9,929 bases of DNA, taken from positions 1-9,929 of the forward strand of contig SKRJ01000081.1 in assembly GCA_007118555.1 (NCBI GenBank), given 5' to 3'. The notes under the pieces are model-generated. The model was given only the letters and a program-made list of their open reading frames with translations. It was not told the DNA's origin and did not search any database. This document shows positions 5,385-9,929 of this stretch, piece after piece. A program made the position numbers and the translations under genes. Every line of letters begins with the position of its first letter. Position 1 is the stretch's first letter. Source of the DNA: Anaerolineae bacterium (lineage in GTDB: Bacteria > Chloroflexota > Anaerolineae > UBA1429).

Positions 5385-7061
5385 CTACACAAACTCGCGC
5401 ACGGCGTCGATGCTGGCGCCCATCGAGGCGTCGGTCTCGCGCTCGACGATAATGTCGAGCACGGCGGGACGCCCGGCCGCGACGGCGCGCTCCAGGGCGG
5501 GGCGAATCTCTTCCGGCGACATCACCCGCTCGGCATAGGCGCCAAAGCCCTCGGCCACGACGCAGAAATCCACGCCCCGCTCGCCATAGGTCAGGTCCAC
5601 GCCATACTCGTACTCGTAGGCATAGCGCTGGTTCTGTCGGATCAGGCTCAGGTAGCCGTTGTTGACAATGACCACCACCACCGGCACGTTATAGTGGCAG
5701 GCCATGGCCAGCTCCTGGATCGTGAACCCGACGCCACCGTCGCCAACCACAGCCACCGCCGTACCCTCGGGCCGGGCCAGCTTGGCCCCGATGGCCGCCG
5801 GCAGGTCGTACCCCAGGGTGCCCGCGCCGCCCGAGGGCAGATAGGTCGCGGGCCGGTCGATCTGCTGGAACTGCCCCGACCAGATCTGGGTGAGGCCGCA
5901 ACCGGTGGTGAAATAGGTGTCGGCGCCGAAAAACTCGTTCAGCTCGTGGTAGACGCGCTGCGGCTTGATGGGGGTCTCGTCATAGTCGGTGCGACGGGCC
6001 ATCTTGTCGCGCTCGTCGGGGATGCGCAGGACACGCTCGCTGGGCATCTGCTGGGGCACGCGGCGTCGCGCCGCCATATAGAGCGCCTCCAGCGCGAGCT
6101 TGGCGTCGGCCACAATGCCCAGCTCGGTGGGCACGATGCGCCCAATATGCTCCGGCTCCACATTGATGTGAATGAACTTGCGCCCCTCGATGTACGCGGG
6201 CAACGCGCCGGTGTGTCGATCGTTGAACCGATTGCCCACCGCCAGCACCAGATCCGAGCCCATAAAGAACCGGTTGCCAAAGGGCCCGCCCACCTGGATG
6301 CCGATGTGACCCACATGCAGCGGGTGCTGGGCCGGGATGCCGCCCGTGGCCATGTAGGTGGTGACAACAGGCAGCGATAGGTACTCGGCCAGGGCCACGC
6401 ATTCCTCGGTGGCGTGGGCCAGGAGGACGCCGCCGCCCATGATCATGATCGGGTTCTCGGCAGCCAGCACCATTTCCAGCGCCTTTTCGATCAGCGCGGG
6501 ATCGGGGGGCTGCTTGACCACGGGGATCGCCGCATCCCGCTCGGGGTCATAGGGGATGTCGGCCATCTGTACATCCAGGGGCAGGTCGATCAGCACCGGC
6601 CCCGGCCGGCCCTCGCGGGCGGTCCAGAACGCCTTGCGCAGGATGCTGGGGATCTGCTCCGGCTCGGTGACGCACCAGGCCGCCTTGCAGACCGGCTTGA
6701 CGATATCGACAATGTCTACGGCCTGAAATGCCTCTTTGTGAAGCTGGGAGCGCACGTTCTGGCCGGTGATGGCGATGAGCGGGATCGAGTCGATCTGGGC
6801 GGTGTACAGGCCGGTGACAAAGTTGGTGGCGCCGGGCCCCGAGGTGCAGATGGCCAGCCCCAGCTTGGTGCAGCCGGTGGCTCGCGAGTAGCCGTCGGCG
6901 GCATGCAGGGCGCCCTCCTCGTGGCGGGCGATATAGTGCTTGATCTGCTTGGACGTACCCAGGTACTCGTAGACGGGATTGATCGCGGCGCCCGGTATGC
7001 CAAAGGCGGCCTCGATGCCCTCATCCTCCAGGATACGAACGACGACCTCTGCAACGCGCAT
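5385..7061 (-). CDS. gcl: ThDP-dependent glyoxylate carboligase-family enzyme
   Basis: The 558-residue protein has the three-domain architecture of acetolactate-synthase-like enzymes. Gcl-specific stretches include FGIPGAAINP (20-29), LHKEAFQAVDI (108-118), PIKPQRVYHELNEFFG (364-379), NNGYLSLIRQNQR (467-479) and DASMG near the end. The ThDP/Mg motif runs from GDGG (440-443) to NN (467-468). Gcl condenses two glyoxylates into tartronate semialdehyde and CO2. Unusually, the helix that carries the catalytic Glu reads RHEEGA, with E48 at the position of Val51 in E. coli Gcl; the GDGG motif is also more like acetolactate synthase than the E. coli enzyme's GDFD. It is slightly shorter than E. coli Gcl (593). 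AGGAG lies 5 nt before ATG 7061, and the dehydrogenase gene ends 32 nt upstream, implying co-transcription. Alternative: a carboligase with another acceptor. Confidence 0.82.
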   Translation of the reverse strand: MRVAEVVVRILEDEGIEAAFGIPGAAINPVYEYLGTSKQIKHYIARHEEGALHAADGYSRATGCTKLGLAICTSGPGATNFVTGLYTAQIDSIPLIAITGQNVRSQLHKEAFQAVDIVDIVKPVCKAAWCVTEPEQIPSILRKAFWTAREGRPGPVLIDLPLDVQMADIPYDPERDAAIPVVKQPPDPALIEKALEMVLAAENPIMIMGGGVLLAHATEECVALAEYLSLPVVTTYMATGGIPAQHPLHVGHIGIQVGGPFGNRFFMGSDLVLAVGNRFNDRHTGALPAYIEGRKFIHINVEPEHIGRIVPTELGIVADAKLALEALYMAARRRVPQQMPSERVLRIPDERDKMARRTDYDETPIKPQRVYHELNEFFGADTYFTTGCGLTQIWSGQFQQIDRPATYLPSGGAGTLGYDLPAAIGAKLARPEGTAVAVVGDGGVGFTIQELAMACHYNVPVVVVIVNNGYLSLIRQNQRYAYEYEYGVDLTYGERGVDFCVVAEGFGAYAERVMSPEEIRPALERAVAAGRPAVLDIIVERETDASMGASIDAVREFV

Positions 7062-7093
7062 CGGAACTCCTCTCTGTGTCGTTAATACGGTAG

Positions 7094-8251
7094 CTAGTAC
7101 GCTTGACGGTAGATCTCCCGCGCCGCCTCCAGGGTCACGGTGCGGGGGTTGATGCTCAGCAGCCGTGTGACATCCATCGCGGCCTCGGCCATGGACTCGA
7201 TGGCAGACTCGGGCACATCCAGGTCACGCATGCGCGACACGATCCCGACATCGCGGCATAGTTCCATCACGGCGTCAACGGAGAGCTCCGCCGCCTCTCG
7301 CTGCGACAGTCCCTCGGTCTGGCAGTCCATCACGCGAGCGATATGGGCAAAGCGATCGACGTTGCTGATCAGATTGTAGCGCATGACATAGGGCAGCAGC
7401 AGCGAATTGGCCACGCCATGGGGCACATCGAACTCGCCGCCCAGCGGATAGGCCAGGGCATGCACGGCGCCGGTGTTGACGGTGCCCAGGCAAAAGCCCC
7501 CCAGCGTGCTGGCCATGGACATTTCAAAGCGCGCCTCGGGATCATCGCCGCAGGCCACCGCGCGCCGCAGGCTGTTGTTGATCAGCTCGATGGCCTGGAG
7601 CGCAAAGCCATCCACCAGCGGATGGGCGTACTTGTTGGTGTAGGCCTCGATGGCGTGGGTGAGCGCGTCGACGCCGGTATAGGCGGTGATGTGGGGCGGC
7701 AGGCCCAACGTCAGATCGGGGTCGACGATGGCCACATCGGCATACAGCCTATGGCTGACCACGCCCTTTTTCAGGTGCGCGTCAACATCCGACAGGATGG
7801 CGATGGGCGAGACCTCGCTGCCGGTGCCCGAGGTAGTCGGGATCAGGACCTTGGGCAGGCTGGCATTGGGGATCTGGTCCACGCCGAAATACTGACTCAC
7901 ATCGCCGGGGTTGGTCAGCAGCGCGGCCGTGATCTTGGCGATATCTAGCGCGCTGCCGCCCCCCAGGCCGATCAGCGCCTCGCAGCCGCTGTCCCGGGCT
8001 GCGGCCAGACAGCGCTCGACGATGGCCATGCGGGGGTCGGGCTCGACGCCGTCAAAGACCGCGTGCTCGATATTGGTGCCGGCCAGCGTATCGACGACGC
8101 GAGCGCACAGTCCCGCCCGCACAAGGCCCGGGTCGGTGACGATCAGCACGCGCTCTACGTTCAGACGCGCCAGCGCCGACGGCAGCTCGGACAGGGCACC
8201 GCGCCCAAAGAGGAGACGGCCGCTGAGTTGGAAATCGAGCAGACGGATCAT
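7094..8251 (-). CDS. Iron-type (group III) alcohol dehydrogenase
   Basis: This 385-residue enzyme is of the normal length for Fe-ADH proteins. The N-terminal dinucleotide domain has GGGSALDIAK (97-106) and PTTSGTGSE (138-146). The helical C-terminal domain carries the expected metal ligands D195, H199, H264 and H278 within DALTHAIEAYT and VPHG contexts. Family members such as FucO, YqhD-like and 1,3-propanediol dehydrogenases interconvert aldehydes or ketones and alcohols with NAD(P)H. Next to a glyoxylate carboligase homologue, plausible substrates are glycolaldehyde/ethylene glycol or tartronate semialdehyde; that is inference. The start at 8251 is set by a perfect AGGAGG (8260-8265) 8 nt upstream; a start at 8323 would add 24 residues (beginning MRPHRGPHC) lacking family character. 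It is very likely translated from the same mRNA as the carboligase. Confidence 0.9.
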   Translation of the reverse strand: MIRLLDFQLSGRLLFGRGALSELPSALARLNVERVLIVTDPGLVRAGLCARVVDTLAGTNIEHAVFDGVEPDPRMAIVERCLAAARDSGCEALIGLGGGSALDIAKITAALLTNPGDVSQYFGVDQIPNASLPKVLIPTTSGTGSEVSPIAILSDVDAHLKKGVVSHRLYADVAIVDPDLTLGLPPHITAYTGVDALTHAIEAYTNKYAHPLVDGFALQAIELINNSLRRAVACGDDPEARFEMSMASTLGGFCLGTVNTGAVHALAYPLGGEFDVPHGVANSLLLPYVMRYNLISNVDRFAHIARVMDCQTEGLSQREAAELSVDAVMELCRDVGIVSRMRDLDVPESAIESMAEAAMDVTRLLSINPRTVTLEAAREIYRQAY

Positions 8252-8259
8252 GGTCTGTG

Positions 8260-8265
8260 CCTCCT
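8260..8265 (-). promoter_or_regulatory. Consensus ribosome binding site of the alcohol dehydrogenase
   Basis: On the minus strand this reads AGGAGG, a perfect Shine-Dalgarno core 8 nt before ATG 8251. It decides the start in favour of MIRLLDF over the upstream in-frame ATG at 8323. Confidence 0.85.
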
Positions 8266-8300
8266 GAACGGCATGGCTGGCGAGAGTGCGACGTCCGCAA

Positions 8301-8322
8301 TGCGGTCCACGATGTGGCCGCA
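8301..8322 (-). other. Stem-loop in the flippase-dehydrogenase intergenic region
   Basis: TGCGG-T-CCAC (8301-8310) pairs with GTGG-CCGCA (8314-8322), giving nine base pairs with one bulge and a three-base loop. On the minus strand it lies just after the flippase stop. No U-tract follows, so it could be a processing or mRNA-stability element. If the promoter candidate at 8326-8354 is real, it would instead sit at the 5' end of the dehydrogenase-carboligase transcript. Confidence 0.35.
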
Positions 8323-8325
8323 CCT

Positions 8326-8354
8326 ACTTTATTCAGGAAATGTCCTGGTGTCCA
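8326..8354 (-). promoter_or_regulatory. Possible promoter for the dehydrogenase-carboligase unit
   Basis: On the minus strand TGGACA (8349-8354, five of six matches to the -35 consensus) is 17 bp from TAAAGT (8326-8331, four of six to the -10). It overlaps the end of the flippase gene and lies 75 nt or more upstream of the dehydrogenase start. Spacing is ideal but the -10 is weak, so this is only a candidate. Confidence 0.3.
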
Positions 8355-9679
8355 GTTGGGGCCTCGAGCCAAAAGAGATAGAGCGCCGCTCCCGTCAACC
8401 CCAGCAGCCAACCGGTGGCGGCCAGTATGGCGATCACGGCCTCCGGCGAGCGCCCCAGCCACAGGAACAGCACAACCTGTAGCGGCGCCGCGGCCAGGAG
8501 CAGGTACCCATAGGGCAAGGGTTTGGTGGCCACAAAGACATTGATCCAGATCATGACCAGGCCATAACCCGTCACGGCAAAGGCCATGCCCACGAGCCAG
8601 GCGGTGGGCGGCTCCTGTCCGGCGCCAAACGCCAGGCGGTCGATCTGGACGCCCAGCAGCGCATAGAGGAGCAAAAGGGCGATGCCGTTGGCCAGCACCA
8701 CACCGATGGCCACGGCGATAGGCCGGGTGGCGATGCGCCCATTGCGAAAGGCCGACGCCACCCGTGGCAGCAGGATCACGCCGGCCACCACGGGCACGAA
8801 CTGTACCACGCGGCGCAGCACCAGGGCGCGGGCATAGGCACCGGCCACATCCGAGTGCGTGATGCGATTGATCCACACGACATCAAGCCCCGTGAGCGCC
8901 GTAAACGAGGCGGCCATCATCAGGGCCACCAGCGAGAGCTGCCACCCCTCGATGGACGCGTGCCAGGGCAGCGTCCCCGGCTGCCGCAGTACGTGGCGGG
9001 CCAGGAGCAGACCCAGCGCCACGGCCACCACCATCGAGTAGGGGATGGTCTGGGCCGCCCAGTAGGCGGCGGGATCACCCACACTGACTGTAGCTGTGGT
9101 CATGTTACCCAGGCTGAGCCCCCCCACGGCGAGGCTGAGTCGCGATGCCGCATAGAGCAGAGTGATGCCGCCATAGCTGCCAAAGCGCGTCTGCCCCTGA
9201 AAGAGCCCCAGCAGGGCGGGCCGCGCCATCGCCACGGGCATCATGAACGCGAGCAGATGCAGCATGGCCGTGGGCAAGAGGATCGCTTGCGACACGACAG
9301 GCGCCGCCAGGTAGATCAGCACGCCGATCACGATGCCGACGGCGACGCCCTGCCAGAGGTAGGTGCGCAGGATGGCGCCGGGACTCGCATGGCCGCCGTT
9401 TGTGGGCGGCGGCGCGGCGGTATAGCGCGCCACCATGGGCTGCAGGACGCCGCTGAGGGTGATGAACAGCATGGCTAACGACGAGTAGCTCTGAAAGCTG
9501 GCGAACGAGCCGGGCGTGAGGGCACGCCCCACATAGATGTGAAAGACATAGTCCAGGGCGTGAGAGACGATCTCGATGCTGAACAAGAGCCCAGCCTGAC
9601 GCAGCATCGGAATGCGGGCGACAAGCTGGTAGAGGGATCCGGGCGTGATTCGCCCTGCGTCATCTCGTATCGAGTTCAT
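8333..9679 (-). CDS. Multidrug/oligosaccharidyl-lipid/polysaccharide (MOP) superfamily membrane protein, flippase-like
   Basis: The 448-residue protein is hydrophobic throughout, with about 12 candidate membrane segments (roughly 28-50, 65-83, 110-130, 132-152, 172-190, 212-228, 246-264, 288-305, 320-343, 362-383, 390-407, 414-436). The spacing, the short charged loops and the LFQGQTRFGSYGG loop (159-171) resemble Wzx-type polysaccharide/lipid-linked oligosaccharide flippases, which move lipid-linked glycans across the cytoplasmic membrane. No glycosyltransferase is visible nearby, so the cargo is unknown and a MATE-like exporter remains possible. ATG 9679 is not preceded by a Shine-Dalgarno sequence, but a promoter-like element ends only 6 nt upstream, suggesting a leaderless message. 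It is 81 nt upstream of the dehydrogenase gene on the same strand. Confidence 0.75.
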   Translation of the reverse strand: MNSIRDDAGRITPGSLYQLVARIPMLRQAGLLFSIEIVSHALDYVFHIYVGRALTPGSFASFQSYSSLAMLFITLSGVLQPMVARYTAAPPPTNGGHASPGAILRTYLWQGVAVGIVIGVLIYLAAPVVSQAILLPTAMLHLLAFMMPVAMARPALLGLFQGQTRFGSYGGITLLYAASRLSLAVGGLSLGNMTTATVSVGDPAAYWAAQTIPYSMVVAVALGLLLARHVLRQPGTLPWHASIEGWQLSLVALMMAASFTALTGLDVVWINRITHSDVAGAYARALVLRRVVQFVPVVAGVILLPRVASAFRNGRIATRPIAVAIGVVLANGIALLLLYALLGVQIDRLAFGAGQEPPTAWLVGMAFAVTGYGLVMIWINVFVATKPLPYGYLLLAAAPLQVVLFLWLGRSPEAVIAILAATGWLLGLTGAALYLFWLEAPTGHQDIS

Positions 9680-9685
9680 GGCAAG

Positions 9686-9714
9686 AGTATGCCGTTGGCG
9701 CAGTGGCGTGTCAA
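9686..9714 (-). promoter_or_regulatory. Promoter of the flippase gene, apparently leaderless
   Basis: On the minus strand a perfect -35 TTGACA (9709-9714) is followed after 17 bp by CATACT (9686-9691, four of six matches to TATAAT). The -10 ends 6 nt before ATG 9679, so transcription would begin at or next to the start codon. The absence of a ribosome binding site before this ATG agrees with leaderless translation. Confidence 0.5.
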
Positions 9715-9797
9715 ACGGGTTGCAGGGCTCTGCAAGGTGTACTCGGCGCTGCTGTCACCCTGTGTCAGGCGTCGCAAGTCGTTGCGGGGACTATGAC

Positions 9798-9929
9798 TTA
9801 GGCTGCGCCCAGACGCGGCAGCACCACCAGCCCCAGGACATTCAGCGTTACCGCATAGATCACCATGCCCCGATAGAGCCAGGCGGGTGAGCGTTCTGCG
9901 CCCAGGGCAACCAGCAGCATCAGCACCGG
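9798..9929 (-). CDS. C-terminal end of an unidentified membrane protein, truncated by window edge
   Basis: On the minus strand the frame is open from the window edge to TAA at 9798-9800, encoding 43 residues. It begins with hydrophobic PVLMLLVALGAE, has a short polar turn RSPAWLYRG, and continues with MVIYAVTLNVLGLVVLPRLG before a short AA tail. The pattern is two membrane helices joined by a short loop, typical of the end of a polytopic inner-membrane protein. No family is recognisable from this piece. It lies upstream of the flippase on the same strand, with 118 nt between, where the flippase has its own promoter candidate. Confidence 0.6.
   Translation of the reverse strand, partial: PVLMLLVALGAERSPAWLYRGMVIYAVTLNVLGLVVLPRLGAA

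Noticed and set aside
5283..6380. Long plus-strand open frame (about 365 codons) opposite the carboligase gene
   Set aside because: It is antisense to a clearly conserved enzyme. Its His/Gly/Arg-rich product has no domain character, and such frames are common by-products of GC-rich codon bias.
8052..8876. Minus-strand frame of about 274 codons overlapping both the flippase and dehydrogenase genes
   Set aside because: It is out of frame with two recognisable genes, and its composition is that of a frame-shifted shadow.

Overview
This GC-rich 9.9 kb window (roughly two-thirds G+C by eye) reads like a Chloroflexota chromosome. That is an inference from three things: a LysM protein with long Pro/Thr/Glu linkers, a DdrA/Rad52-type annealing protein, and a Gram-positive-type LexA operator (GAAC-N4-GTTC), a type known from at least one green non-sulfur bacterium, Dehalococcoides. 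No mobile element, CRISPR array, rRNA or tRNA was seen.

The left half (1-3640) is on the plus strand. It holds the 3' part of a LysM-repeat surface protein, an SDR dehydrogenase of the gluconate 5-dehydrogenase type, a Rad52/DdrA-like DNA-repair protein, and a small lipoprotein. The repair gene has a near-consensus sigma-70 promoter whose 18-bp spacer contains a perfect 12-bp LexA palindrome, so it is probably SOS-induced. No terminator is visible before the lipoprotein gene, which may be co-transcribed.

The right half (3698-9929) is on the minus strand and converges on the first block near 3640-3697. In transcription order it holds the end of an unidentified membrane protein (9798-9929), a MOP/MATE-type flippase (8333-9679), an iron-type alcohol dehydrogenase (7094-8251), a ThDP enzyme of the glyoxylate carboligase family (5385-7061), and a divergent adenylate-forming ligase (3698-5284). 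The dehydrogenase and carboligase genes are 32 nt apart and very likely form one unit. A 12-bp perfect stem-loop lies between the carboligase and ligase genes.

Glyoxylate carboligase plus a FucO-like dehydrogenase suggests C2/C3 hydroxy-aldehyde metabolism (glyoxylate to tartronate semialdehyde to glycerate, or glycol oxidation). The carboligase carries the catalytic Glu that classical Gcl lacks, and its neighbours are a flippase and an acyl-activating-type enzyme, so a different carboligation product is possible. The observations most worth following are the LexA-controlled Rad52-like gene and the Glu-containing Gcl homologue.
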